NCBI GenBank assembly: GCA_963931925.1
Contig: OZ007569.1
Coordinates: 72,902,118 to 72,966,117 of the forward strand
Direction of reading: 5' to 3'
Source: Onchidella celtica
Lineage: Eukaryota; Mollusca; Gastropoda; Systellommatophora; Onchidiidae
Length of the DNA stretch: 64,000 bases
Shown here: piece by piece, positions 50,272-62,759 of the stretch
How the letters are laid out: the number at the start of each line of letters is the position of its first letter
How positions within the stretch are numbered: position 1 is the first letter of the stretch
Made by a program: the position numbers and the translations under genes
Notes under the pieces: model-generated
The model's database searches: none
What the model saw: the letters and a program-made list of their open reading frames with translations, nothing else
What the model was told of the DNA's origin: nothing

Positions 50272-51805
50272 CAGCGGTTCTCAACCCTTTTCAGACAATC
50301 GCCCTCTTAGGCTCTGAATTTTCTTTCACCTCCCCACGCCACCAAAATCCTTACTCTAACCCAATAGATACATTTCACAAGAAGACAGACTACACACAAG
50401 TTATGATGCTAAGTTTTTTCTAAGTTTTGTTCATGACAATGGGCCAGGGGCGAGGCTTCCTCCTAATCAAATAATCAGTGATTACCCTTCGAATATTAAT
50501 TCTAGAATTACTACGCTTTTCAGATCGAGCCCAACTCCAAGTCCAGTTAGTCAGTTCAGCATTCTATTCTACGTTGCTATTTTGGGTTTGTTGTTATAGT
50601 CTAACACCCCTCACCGAAAAGCATCTTTGTAGGGACTTACACCATATGAACTGGTCCAAAATCAGTGATTAGCAAAGACGAAGAAGACTTGACTACACCC
50701 AGAAGCGACCTTGAGCATAGCCTGTTTTCTTCAAAGCGGCGCCGCAGACAGAAAAATAGGTTTATAATCAAGGTTTGACCTGATTTTACGTACCTATGCA
50801 GGTTTTTCACTATGCGGTCGTTTTCATCCCAAGCGAAAGGTAAAGAGTAGAGTGAAAGAGTTTGTGTGGATCTTTTTTTGTTGTTGTTGTTTGAGGTAAT
50901 CTAAGAATAATTTACTCTACGCACAGCAAGAGCTATCAAAGAATAACAATTATTATAGTCTAGAACTAGATATAACTGTGATCAAAATCAGTCGAACGTA
51001 TTAAGAACATCAATTCACTTGATAGGTCGCTCGAACCTAAACCGCAACGGGAGATAGCCACTTCTCTGAAATCGCTACACATTGTTGTGTCACAGAGATG
51101 CCATGCATTTAAGCACTTTCTACCATTTAATGTTAATGGGTCCTTTCCGAGAAACTTTATGAGATGGTGGAATAACAAAATCTCTGGCTATGAATATGAC
51201 AATGAAAACGTGCTGTTCAAATTATATTTTAAAAAATGGGTGAAAAATATGCGTTTATAAGTCTGTATGAATGAATAGTTTTTCAGATTAGTTTGGCTTG
51301 TAAATTGCTGCATTCCTGTCCTGTTGACAAGAATAGTCCGGTCTTCAGATTTTTGCAGTGCCTAGCAACCGTTTCATTGTTTTAGTCGCTGCATTTATAA
51401 TTATGTACATATGATGTAGCGATACGTCCTATTATGAGGATCTTACTAGCTTAAATTCTGATTACCCTCTGCAGAGGGCCACGCTTCGCCCCTGCAATGG
51501 GCCCGTTGATTATTCATTGCAAAATAAATATCAAATGCACTTTAAAAAAAGCAGGCCTTTCCCGCTCATAAAACCCATCGGGCGTGTGCCGGGGGGGGGG
51601 GGTTAAGGCTGTTGAACAAGCCAGTGGCTGCCCTGTGTTCGACCTCAAATCGTCCTCCATTCATGTTTCCCCCTCTCCCACCCTTTCATCATTTTCGCCC
51701 CCCCACCCCCCTGTCGCCCTTTTCTTCATTTTCGCCCTCCTCCCCGAAAATCAAAATCGACTCCGGGGGAAGGGGGGCTTATATCGCCCACATTGAGAAC
51801 CACAG
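50272..51805 (+). mobile_element. 1.5-kb non-autonomous hAT element, copy 3
   Basis: The left end CAGCGGTTCTCAACCCTTTT continues with sequence matching the inverted right end of the element at 5800-6238 (GCTCTGAATTTTCTTTCACC versus GCTCCAAATTTTCTTTCATT), so it is the same family. The right end is TTGAGAACCACAG. The flanks TTCTAGAA (50264-50271) and TTCTAGAC (51806-51813) give an 8-bp duplication with one mismatch. The 1,534 bp contain no transposase frame that I recognise. Confidence 0.75.
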
Positions 51806-52093
51806 TTCTAGACCTATCAGTGAACCGTGTTGGGCGAAACAGCCATTATCCCGCGTTCATGCGTCGTGAAACTTAAACTTAAATATTATGTTAGGCTTAC
51901 ATCAGCTGGCAGGAGTTCAACCAAAGATACTAGATTGATAAGATCAGACACTCCCTTCTTCCAGCCTCTTGAAATTGCGTTGATATCCGGTCCCGGGCAC
52001 CGCCCACTCTCGGCGCGTAGAGCCAGCGCTTTGCACAATGAATTTGCAGAGAAAAATTGACATAACACAGATCGGTTTCGCTTCCAGGGGCAA

Positions 52094-52444
52094 TAGGTAG
52101 AATGCGCATATCCACCATCTTGTCTGTCCGGACCCACTTAAGGCGTCTCGAACCAATCGGCGGCGAGTTCACTACAATAAACAATGACACGTGTTTATAC
52201 GCACATGGGAGACGTTCGGTCAATTCTTTCACCTCCTTTCTCTTGTTTACACGGATGGTGGGGAATCGGACCAGTTTGGATACATCCTTTCCACCCCTGT
52301 CACAACAGTCATCTGCAATGCAGCCAGCAGGTATTTTAACTGCTTAGACACATCTCGAAGTTACACTCAGCAGCTGATCCACCGGCCATTTTGTTTGGCG
52401 GAAGTACAAAACAAAAACTCTGTGACGTCATGCGCATTCTACCT
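52094..52444. mobile_element. Element bounded by 16-bp perfect inverted repeats
   Basis: TAGGTAGAATGCGCAT at 52094-52109 is the exact reverse complement of 52429-52444. TA adjoins the right side. The interior is GC-richer than its surroundings; no coding frame. Confidence 0.45.
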
Positions 52445-52569
52445 ATAATTACACGGTTAAACTATTTTGAATGCAGTATCTAATTAATAACGCTCCATAA
52501 AGCAAAGCACAAAAAGGGCGGGTGAAGGAAGGATAAAGAGAGAGAAACAGATTTTTCACGAGACGTCAA

Positions 52570-52871
52570 TTTTATTTTAACGATTTTCGCACCACGCGAA
52601 CTTTGGCGGGGACTCTAGCGCCAGACAACTACAAGACGCTGGGTCAGCTGTGTGGAATGGGACAGGAGGCAAATGAGCAAAGTAACTGGTGGATGGACCA
52701 AATCCTCGGACACGGGAAACAACCAGATTCCAAGAGCCATTTGCAGATGTTTGAACAGCAAACATGACTGTGTGACTGTTGGTAAATGTTGACTTGTCTG
52801 ACTGTGACAGGTGCATAGTGACGCTAGAGCCCCGCCATAGTTCGCGTGGCGCGAAAACCGTTAAAATAAAA
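52570..52871. mobile_element. 302-bp MITE with about 50-bp terminal inverted repeats
   Basis: The left end TTTTATTTTAACGATTTTCG then CACCACGCGAACTTTGGCGG matches, inverted, the right end (TTTTATTTTAACGGTTTTCG then CGCCACGCGAACTATGGCGG) with about five differences over 50 bp. The frame of 165 codons over it (minus strand) has no homology. Target duplication not resolved. Confidence 0.8.
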
Positions 52872-55800
52872 CTGCCCTGATGGCACAGATTAGCAACAAA
52901 GTTTGCAAGGCCTCCTAAACTAGTTCGTCTTAACTGAATATAGTAATTAGTATATTCGCAAGGTCGCCTGGGGAAAAGACTCTTCTTTACGATCTGTAAA
53001 AATCGACACGGCGTAATCTGCGTGGTTATTTTGAGTTTTGCAATATACTGAAGAATCGTCACAATATTGCACAATCTGGATAAAAATACATGTATACTGT
53101 TAGTTTAAGTGATAACTATTTCACGACAGCGAGACAGGACTAATTGTACACCTACAGTCGTCCCAGTGCAGTTTGTGGACACTTGATGTCAAATTGGCGT
53201 CTGGCTGCATCATAGTAACAAATTATCTGGAATCGGCATTGCCCGCGGATGAAGTTCCTACATGTATCATACATAGCCAAAACGTAATCAATAAGTAGAG
53301 TGTTTAAGGAAGCTGAGTGATGTGGATTTTTTTATTTTTTTTGTACACATGTGTGTGTTGGAGGGGAGGGGGGTTACTTTCTTGATTTAGTGTCCGAGAG
53401 ACCCACAAATTATACCGCATTCGAACTGCCAGAAACCTGACCCTGCTTAACGCCACTGTCTACTCTATTATAATATAAACGTGTATAAACTGAAAGTTTT
53501 GAAGTCTCGTGCAATCGTGGTTCATTCCTCCCCTTGCCATCTGTGACCGTAATCGGGGAAGGGAAGAATCGGAGGTCAAATGAGCAAAAATTTGGAAATG
53601 GCAACTGTGTTTGTGTGCATGTGTATGGAGTGGTCTGTACCTAATGGATTGTTGATGTAAACTTGAAAACGTTGCCCCCCCCCCCCCCCCAAATCCATTT
53701 TTTTCTAAAACATTAAAAATAAATCGAAAACGGCTCAGCATGTCGTGCAACTAATCCTAGAGAAATTTGATATAACATAAAAGAAAGAAATGCTGTGCAG
53801 TGAAAACTATTACATGTAGCCTACCTGTGAGAGCAGGAAACAATCTTTAATCGCGACTTAAATAGAGTTGCCTGCTGATAAAACAAAAAGAGCAGATTTT
53901 CTCAGAAGCGGAGTCAAATTCAAAGCCATCAACTGCACTGGTCATACATTTTGAACCCAGCGACCTTCCACAAAACTAAACACTGACATGCATCAAACGT
54001 GTGGTAGAAAAAAAAAATAAGTACGTTAACAAAGAGCTGTTGACATTATTTTATTGTCCAACTTGAAAGAACATTTCCTTCCTATCAAAGACACCAGGTT
54101 TCGTCACTCATTTTTTTTTTTTCAGGCGAGTAGGAGAAAACCGCTTAAGACAGAGCTAGTCAAAGGGCGTGAATGAGATGCCCTTGGCAGCTTCTGTTTG
54201 TTTATTTGCTGATTTGGCTGTCGATCAAGAACAAGTTGTTGATCTGCCAGTTTGGCTCGCCCATTGTCAGCTGGTTTAGTTTGCTCAATTGACCATTGTC
54301 CTAGGTGGGCCAAGCTTGATCAGCTACTCCGAAGGTCAAACTGCCAGATAATAGATTCCCATCTGGACATCTAAGCAAATGTGATTGATGGCATTTCACT
54401 TGATTTCCTGCCATTTCAAATCTGCTGACCTTGCTGTTGGTTTACGGGGGAAGGGGAACGCATGGCCTGTAGGTGAACTGATTGCCGAGTTGGCTCGTAG
54501 TTTTGACCCTGTCAGATTGTCTCAAGGTCGACCACGGCACTCGTGTATGTGTATGTGCAGAAAATAATAATAATAATGAGGAATGTGTGCAATGCTCGCA
54601 GAAGCAGCTATCGACTAATATAAACCAGCTTAGCTTAAGTCGACCTTTCACAGAATGGTGACATATTAATAGTAAACTAAAATGTGGATGTATCTTTGAG
54701 TATTTTTTTATCTGTTGAGAAAGGTAATACATAAGCATGGTTAGTCATTTGATGCACGGGAAAAGTTGGATCTAGGTAGGATATGGATTTGGTACCGGTA
54801 CTTATTTTTAAAAAAAGAAGAAGAAAGAAAGGAAAACAGTATGCTTCATTATTATAGGCTATCTTCCGCAATGGAAACGACGGGTTTGAATTATTTTTTA
54901 AAGACTCCTTATAATACAAATTTATTTATTGATTTTGAGGCACTTAAAACGCTGCCTTACTTAGGTCGCCACTGAGATATTTATGGATCAATGGTGCTTA
55001 GTGGAGAATCTGATTCTTAAAAAGCTGCGAAGGAAATTCACAGCCTCGCAACATCTTGTTTTCTGTTTACTTACTTTTCTGAAAAATTTATCCACGAACT
55101 CCATAAAAACCTGGCTTATTACTTTTCATCCCCAAAAGTTTCATAATTGTACGTTCAGTCGTTTATGGTAGAGTCAAACATAGCAAAATACAATGGTAGA
55201 AAACGCTAAAAAGCGTAATTAAATCTTATTGATACATGAGCAGCTGATTCGATGGGTTGTCAAAACAGCGTAGGAAGAACGAAAATTTTCGTTTGCGCGC
55301 GTGTGTGTGTGTAGGCTAGTTGATGTGCATGCGTGAGTGCCTCTTGTTCACGTCACATATGAACATGGCCGGGAAAGATAATTCGGCCCTCACGTTAATT
55401 TCTGGAATGATTTGATTCTGTTGTCTGTCCAAACACTCGAGGTATCGTCCTTAACCTTCTGTCATTGCGCAGGTCGGGCACTTAGAATCTAAATCTGATC
55501 ACTTTTGTGTCGTTGTTGTTGTTTCCAGCCGATTTTTAAATGTTATTCTGCCTGATTTGAAACTGACGGTTTGGATCGAAACAACTTAGCCAGATTCTCA
55601 AACCTCAATTGGCAAAGGCGGGACTGTCTTGGCTCGACATTGCCTATTTATTTTTGCTCGGTCGAATTTCCCGGGCGAGGCCCCGGTTTAATATTGACTC
55701 AGAATTGCGCGCAACTTATCGTTTAGATTATATCCCTTGCATGTCAACGTCACAAGAAGTGAAAATGGAAGGTCGAACATGCCGAGGTATTTTGTCTCGA

Positions 55801-56630
55801 GTCAGACATGATCCACGTTTTTTTTTTACAGTGTTGTCACTTTCTGGCAATGCTGTGAACTACGTCATGAAGTTTAGGATTGCAATTGTTTCACGCGGGT
55901 GAGAAAATGGCTGGACAATCTGGCATTCCATGGGATCCGTACCCTCGGACAGATTTTTTTTTCCTTCAAAGGAGGCCAAGTTTTTGGCGGTGGAGATACT
56001 TGAACGGGCCCGTTGCTAAAGAACTTGATTTTTTGTTCGAACACAAAATTTGCACTTGAAGGTCAAACTGACATGATCATTCATGATTTAGAGAGAAAAA
56101 AACATACTGTAACTTGTACCAATTTGACACTGAAAAAATGCATCGGATGAAAGTTAGCCCACTGTATGGTTTGGGGCGAAAGCTGGGTCTTTGACAGTTT
56201 GGGAGCTTGCCAGATTGTTTAGATTTCAGTGACCTTTGGAAAGGAAGAGAACTTGTCACGCCTAAGATTTCATTTATGATAAAATCACATCCACATCACC
56301 TTGAAGGGCTGAGACATCAAAGGGGAAAAGGCAACAAAATTCTTTGAGGATGGAACAATGGTGCACAAACCTCTTGGTGTTTCTTCTGTCCTTATTTTTT
56401 CTTTTCTTTCACCAACTTCGACTTTGTCTTTCTCGTGACTGTCTTGTCATCATTACTTTTGTCTCTTAACATCCTTGCATGATCCCTCCCACTCCATCCC
56501 CCTACCACTGGTGAGCCATATTATAAGTCCTTCTCAAAAGAAAAGAAATAGACTGGTTTGATATAGCGTGTAGTTTTGGGGGCGGGGGCAGAGAGGGGGA
56601 GGGAACATTTTTTAAAGTTCATATGGTTTA
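52872..56630. other. Intergenic: nothing coding
   Basis: Contains a 16-base C run (53675-53690) and a short match to 9125-9170 at 55100-55140 (AAAACCTGGCTTATTACTTT), probably a shared retroelement tail. No exon supported. Confidence 0.4.
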
Positions 56631-56631
56631 T

Positions 56632-56845
56632 CATAAGGAGGCATAATGCGGAGCCCGGTCAGACAGTCAGATGCGGTCAGCAAAATGCACACCAAAGAAA
56701 TAACGGCAGAAACTGACTGTCTGACCGGGTATAGTATGATGTCTTCCCGGATTTATTAAGAAAATGTAGGAAATTATAATGGTGTGCACTTCTTGTCTGC
56801 CTGTGTCTGACAGGGCTTAGCATGCTACATATACCTCCTGCAGCC
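56632..56845 (-). mobile_element. MITE family M200, copy 2
   Basis: On the minus strand it reads CAGACAAGAAGTGCACACCA...CCCGGTCAGACAGTCAGTTT, matching 23809-23910. The ends GGAGGTATATGTAGCATGCT and GGAGGCATAATGCGGAGCC form an imperfect inverted repeat. Confidence 0.6.
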
Positions 56846-59590
56846 ATTACGAGACAGCTAGTAATTAGCATGAATTTAAATTTTAATGATCAGAGTGAAT
56901 GGCAAAAGTCACATTTTATACCCCTCACAAGCCGCCAGTAATTACATAACCTGGCCACAGAGACACGGGGGGGGGGGGGGGGGGTTGTGTGTTTGCCTTT
57001 GTGGGCGGGGGGAGAGAAGACGAGCTCATCGAGTTGAAAGGAGGAAGGGTAGAGGAAGTAGTGTCGAACATGGCTATCTAAAAACTATGAATATTTAATA
57101 ACGAATTAAAGCTTTTGTATTTCTTTGCCACCTTCGAATTTTTACGCCAAACCCCGCTGCTGCGATCCTTGTCAGTACCGGTATCTAAAAACTGGGAACA
57201 TCGTGGGGAACAGATAATGAACCTTGGCTCTTGAATTCACTAAATGCGTCGTCATCCATGGAAGTTGTCTGCGTCATTTTGCTGAGGTCAGTACTGGCCA
57301 TTGTTCTGTCTTTATGACCTGTGGTGTCCTTCAGTGGCCATTGTTTGCCACGTGGACGTCTCATCACACATCACGTGTCAAAGTGTTGTTGTTTTGTCCA
57401 GTTCTTTTTTATGTTTGGGGAATTGGCCGTGGCAGGCAAGGACGGAATCTTTCCTGGCATGTCAGTCAGTGAGTGCGTGAGAGGGAGAGGACTCAGTGCT
57501 ACTTAGCTGAATCTTCATTACAGAAACACACACATATGCCAAATAAAATGACGTCAAGATTCCGAATGACAATGGCGGGCCATGGGAACGTTTTCTTTAT
57601 CTTGTTTCGTTTTAACTAAAAAGCTGTTTTGTTATCAAACATGACAAGGGTAGTAACTACCAGCCTCTCCTCGCGGCCGTCCACAAAGCACGTACGTTCG
57701 TAAGGGCGTGGGGGGGGGGGGGGGGCTTCAATGTATGAAAAGATTATGTTTTGTGTGTGTTGTTTTCTTTGGGAGGGGTGGGGGTGGGGGGTCTATGAGC
57801 GTACGTACTCTTTTCAATTATGATAAGGAATGAACAAAATTGATTTTGTTTACTTTTTTCTTTCCCCCAAAGAATTAAGTTATAGGACTGTATAAAAAAT
57901 CAAATTCATAATGACCCACGAAGATGCCACGAATCAAACTGTTCACACACAAAGGCAATGTATAGTTATAAAACATCAAGTCTTATAATTGACATTCACT
58001 ATTCTAATGGCAATTTGAGTTTTAGCTTGCAGAAAGTACGTCCACACGATAACGAACGAACGGCCATATTGTGCTATGAAGAAGCAAGACGATAGGAGCG
58101 GGGGGGGGGGGCTCTCCAGAAGCACCCCTAACCACCCGCCTAATGGCCGGACGCTCGTACAAGGGGGAGGGGAAGGGTGAAGTCGAGATTATGAAAAATG
58201 TATCGGGGGGGGGGGGGGCGATAAAAATTGCTAAGATCGAGCTCGTGTACTGTATGGATGCCCCCTACCTCACTTGTCTTTTTGTTTGAGGGGACTTGAA
58301 TGGGAATGAGAGAAAAGAGAAATAAGCATGCCTCGCACTGACCAATTATTCAGAGAGTTTGTTCATCAGACGGAAGTCACGTCGCATAATGCACTCGTTT
58401 AACCTTCGGACAAGCATTGCAATCGCGCTAGTCAAAACAACTCAAACAGTTAACACACAAAAACTTCAACAGACTATGACGTCATTCGCTTTCTGCCACA
58501 GCGATACTTGAGTAGCGCATTTTTTTTTTTCTAACCACTGTGTGATCTTCTGCGCACAAATTTCAAACTTGATCATGGATGCTGAATATTGAGGATGGTG
58601 GTGGCGGATGTAGTCCTGGTGGCAAGGCCTGGTCACTCAAAAAAAAAAAAGGTCAGATTTCGACAAAATAACGAATGCTGAGGGTCATGCCATTGATATC
58701 TCTGATCACATTCAACATGATACCTAATAAATATGTTAAATACTTACTGTTTTTACTGTTACGAAAACTAATAATGTGTGTTATACATTTGTGTATTATA
58801 TGTGAAATCGTTACTATTTTCCGCTAACCCACTGTGAATTGCACAACAATTTATTTAGGTTTCTGTTGAACATTTAAAAAAAAAATCTACGTGCGGCTTT
58901 CCTTTCGTGTTCGTGTTTTTACATGTTATTATGTTTACAATCGTTTCTAATGGTAATGGTGGTAAGGGAAAGAAGTACATAAAGTTCTGATAAGCCTATG
59001 AGACTGTGGAATGGCCCGGGTCTAATTTAACTACATTTCATTGTGGTTTTGTAGCAGTTCGTCGGTTCGACTGTCACATAAGCCATTGGCCGCCGACGTC
59101 CTGTTAAAATCTCCTAAGTCATTTACACCTAAGTCGTAGGTAAAAAATATATGATTTTTACGGCAGGGAGGGACAAGTAGAAGTAGGGCAAGGGGCGGGC
59201 GCGACGAGGAAGTTGATGAAATGGAGAAAATGAGGGAGAGATGGAGACGTTTCGTACAAAAAGCACGTGCTGCACAAGGGCACATAACCCGCCTCATTTC
59301 TTTTCTCCCGCCAAAAGCTGACGACCGGCCGGACAGACGTGAAATAAGCAACCTTTATCTGTCTGTGACGCGGTTTGTCCAGCCAGCGGCCGATTAGCAA
59401 GCATTTGAAAGGTTTTGATACTTCACGTTTTCGTCCGAGCAGCGATTCGAATCAGCTGTTTGTTTACACCTGCACGATATTGTCTCTTGACAATCACGAG
59501 ACAAGCCAGGATTCCAGTGGACTTTCGGGAACTTCACACAGGTGGGGGGGCGGAGCCAACAGCTGGCAGCCTCTAACATTCATCGGATTA
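56846..59590. other. Intergenic: G-run-rich, nothing coding
   Basis: G-runs at 56967-56984, 57710-57725, 58100-58111 and 58205-58218; no gene or bounded element recognised. Confidence 0.4.
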
Positions 59591-59599
59591 TTCCGCGCC

Positions 59600-59663
59600 A
59601 TTGGTCAATGACACACAGCTACTTCCAGTCTTATAAAAGACGCTTGTTTTCTGTCAATCTTCA
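59600..59663 (+). promoter_or_regulatory. TATA promoter of the second gene
   Basis: An inverted CCAAT box (ATTGG, 59600-59604), TATAAAAG (59632-59639) and, about 30 bp downstream, an initiator-like CTTCAGAGT (start near 59662). The arrangement and the downstream donor at 59967 support a regulated RNA polymerase II promoter. Confidence 0.65.
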
Positions 59664-59967
59664 GAGTTCTCTAGAGCATCTCACTCGCTTTTGCAGAGCA
59701 CCGGGACCCAAGCTTCCCTCCGTGTAATTTCTAGGTTACTCAGGTTTTTAACTTACTTTGACTGAAATCAACTCAAAAGTCTCACCGGAACACGCAAGGC
59801 TGTGTAGAGTGAAGTGTTAGAGATCACGGAGCAGGCGACATCGAACATTCTACCATCAGTATCAGACTAGATCAACGTTGTCAGAGACTGAATCAACTTG
59901 GAACCCTTTCAACAAATTGTCAGTTGACAAGTTTGGGGATAGTGTCCTAGGTCGCGTGAGCTTGCAG
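59662..59967 (+). other. Probable noncoding first exon (5' UTR) of the second gene
   Basis: Runs from the predicted start to GCTTGCAG/GTAAGA. It contains no long open frame in phase with the next exon. Ends inferred from promoter and splice signals. Confidence 0.5.
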
Positions 59968-60862
59968 GTAAGAAAATTTCTAAATCTATAGAATTCCATT
60001 TTTCCTATTGAATTTAGTTTCTCGGTCCATTTCAGCGGATTGTCAAGGCTCGAACATGCAAGATAGGATGCTTTTAATTTCCACATTTGTAAACATCTTC
60101 CACTTGCCTTCATAGCAGAAATGATATGGAACAAATCTGTAGCGTTTAATCAATTAAGGCGTAGGATTTCTTTTCTCTTCTTTTTTGAGAGCATGGAGAG
60201 AGGAGGGAGTGAGTATCTTGCAAGCAACTGTTTCGTTTGAGAAATATGTCACATCTTTTCTGTCAGGCACTGCGGCGTTTTTAACCCAGCATTTTTTTTC
60301 CAGAAATATTTAATCCTGATCTAGATTTAGTTTCCCAACAGCAAAAGATATATAAGATTTGCCAAGATTTCACCCGGTGCTCTGTTTGCCATTAATGTAA
60401 ATTCGCTACACGTTGACACTCCTTGAAGTGACGTAAGATAAAAGCAGAAACCAAAACTAGATTTATGTCGCGACTCTGCAGCGGGATTTCCCAAACTGCA
60501 GTTTGTCTTCTTTTTTGGGGGGGTTCCGGAAGTAATTCCTATTTTCGTTTTACCTGCAAAGCTTTTGTTTTTATTTAGCTCTTGTATTATGCCATACGCT
60601 GAGGTTGTCAATTTTAACTGTTAATATTATTATCTTTGTAAAACGTTGTCCTTGCATCTTTCTGCATTATTCTGTATTATATGTGCTTGTGCCGCCATGT
60701 TGTGTACTAAAGCCCTTGAGACACCTGGGGGTCTTTCAGAACAGATAAACGGTAGACGTGGCACACAACTGACCAATGGGCTTGAAGTATTTCAGTTTTA
60801 TATCTGGTGCCTGTGTCAGCCAGCTGCTTCTCATTCATACACTTCGTCCATTTTATTTTCAG

Positions 60863-61257
60863 ACACATCTTCTAGCCAGACAGCCCGCCAGAAATGGCTA
60901 CAGCAGGCGCCATGATTTTCTACCTCTACTTCAGCACACTCCTGGCTTCATTATCGGCCATGCTAATTCCAAATACGACCACGACATCTTCTCCATCCCC
61001 TTCCACCCAAACCCATTCCTACAGCCCATTTGTACCCACAGAGACGGAAGATTTCCAGGAAAGGGGAAGTACTGTGGAGACTATCAGCGACTTGCCGACT
61101 AAAGTGCAGTTTAACGTAAGTGTTCAGAACGAGGCTGACCTGAAACCAGAGCCGTATCAGAGCAAGTTCGTGGTCAACAAACCCAAACCAGAGAAAGCCG
61201 GAAGTCAGGAAGCGCCACCTGATGCAACTTCCGGTTTGATGACCAAACATCCGCATG
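60863..61257 (+). CDS. Second exon of a putative secreted protein gene (CDS begins at 60894)
   Basis: The acceptor TTTTATTTTCAG ends at 60862. ATG at 60894 has a good context (AGAAATGGC), and 364 coding bases run to ACATG/GTAAGT, leaving one base. The N terminus MATAGAMIFYLYFSTLLASL, followed by SAMLIPN, looks like a signal peptide (a start at the second Met, 60912, would also work). The mature part is Ser/Thr/Pro-rich, with potential N-glycosylation sites (NTT, NVS), then a Lys/Pro-rich stretch (FVVNKPKPEKAGSQEAPPD). I recognise no family; a precursor peptide or an extracellular/membrane protein is possible. The rest of the gene was not found downstream in the window and probably lies beyond it. 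Confidence 0.55.
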
Positions 61258-62479
61258 GTAAGTCAAGTTTTCATTATTCTTGAGAAAACAAAATCAAAAA
61301 CTCATCCCCCCTATGTGAAAAGCAAACAAACTAGATCTCAATCGAATTTATCTATTTGCCGGTCCACATAATCATCACTAAAGTTACGTTCAGTATCGTA
61401 AACTCTCTGCTGCTGTCTATTTGTCTATCTGTTTTCTGTGTGTGTGTCTGTCTGTCTGTGTCTCTGTTGGTCTTATTTCACTTCTCAAAGTCAGAATATC
61501 TGCGATTGTAAATCTTATTTGTGTGTAACGTCTGCCTGTCGTCAGTACCAAATTTGACTCATCACAATCGAGTGAGAAGTCTGAGATAACTAAACGTATC
61601 CTTTATGCCCCCTTCCTCGCCCATCTGGGTTCCAGTCACATATTTATTTTCTTCTTCGGGACGTTGTTCGTCCACTGCAAGATGCAGCCCTCCACAGACT
61701 TTTCCATCTGGTTCGGTCCCCTGACTATCTTTTTGTGCCCTCATGGTTTCTAGTGTCATCCTGCCATCTTCTTGATGGTCCTCCTCGGGACCTCTTCCCA
61801 GTTCTTAGTTGCAAATCAGTACATGTTTTTGTTCATCTATTGTCTTTTTATCTAGGTAAATGTCCTACCCATTTCCATTTCTATTTGGAGCATATGATCC
61901 CTGTTTTCTTTCTTATTTCGCACATGGCACTTTATCTGTAAGCTTAGTATGAAAGTACAAGAAACCCGCTTTGTAATGAAAAGACTTGAAAACCACTGGA
62001 CGAATGTTTCCGAAATTTGGCCAGAAGAACTGATATATTTATATTTGTGGATGTTCATGGCTATATAAGAACATACAATTGGGCACGGCCATGGAATGAT
62101 CAATAAAATGCGCAAATAATTGAACTGTTAACTCGCAAGACAGTTTAGCGGACATGTTACAACGGCTTTTCTTGTGTCCGGTTCGATGTACAGCGTTCGT
62201 TCAGGCCGGAAGGGGTTTCAGGGTAGTGTGATGAAAAAAGAGAGATTAGGTTCACTGGGGTTGTCGAGTTTTAGCCATGGCATTGTCAGGATAGTTCAGA
62301 AGGTATCAAAAACACTGTATAAAAATAGTGGGGGGACACAATATGTCAATGGTTAATTGTGATAGCATGAGATTCACTGCTCTTGGCATTCACACCTCAC
62401 TTTTCTTGTATTTTTTTCCCCTGGTCCTTGTTTTTGTGTGTTTTTGTGGTAGGGATTAGTGTTTTTTTTTTAATTTGCA

Positions 62480-62745
62480 CAGGCGGCCGGCCTAGTCAGG
62501 CCTACTCCTCTCGACTTTCAGCTGCCAAGGTATCTTTAACATGTGCAACGTGCACATTGGCCTTCCGAGAATTTGGTCCTTTCCCGAGAAGACCAGGTGC
62601 TCGATCCTACCTACCATAGGATCATTGACAGGGTCCCCCCCCCTCCCCTCCTCCCAAATTCCAGCATGCCTGCGCCGACTGGGCATCGAACGCGATACCT
62701 CCAGCATGAGAGATGAGCACCTTGCGTCTAGACCAACATGACCCC
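62480..62745 (-). mobile_element. SINE-like repeat, minus strand
   Basis: On the minus strand a tRNA-like head (TTGGTCTAGACGCAAGGTGC...GGTATCGCGTTCGATGCCCA) contains a B-box-like GCGTTCGATGCCC, and the tail carries CACGTTGCACATGTTAAAGA and TTGGCAGCTGAAAG, of the kind seen in invertebrate tRNA-derived SINEs. An acceptor-like site at 62482 is inside it and is not taken as an exon. Confidence 0.5.
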
Positions 62746-62759
62746 AGAGGTCACTAGAC

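Noticed and set aside
52577..53074. A 165-codon minus-strand frame.
   Set aside because: It spans the MITE with 50-bp inverted repeats and shows no domain.
62483..62529. An acceptor/donor-bounded 47-base stretch in phase with the second gene.
   Set aside because: It lies within a SINE-like repeat, and the donor (GTATCT) is weak.
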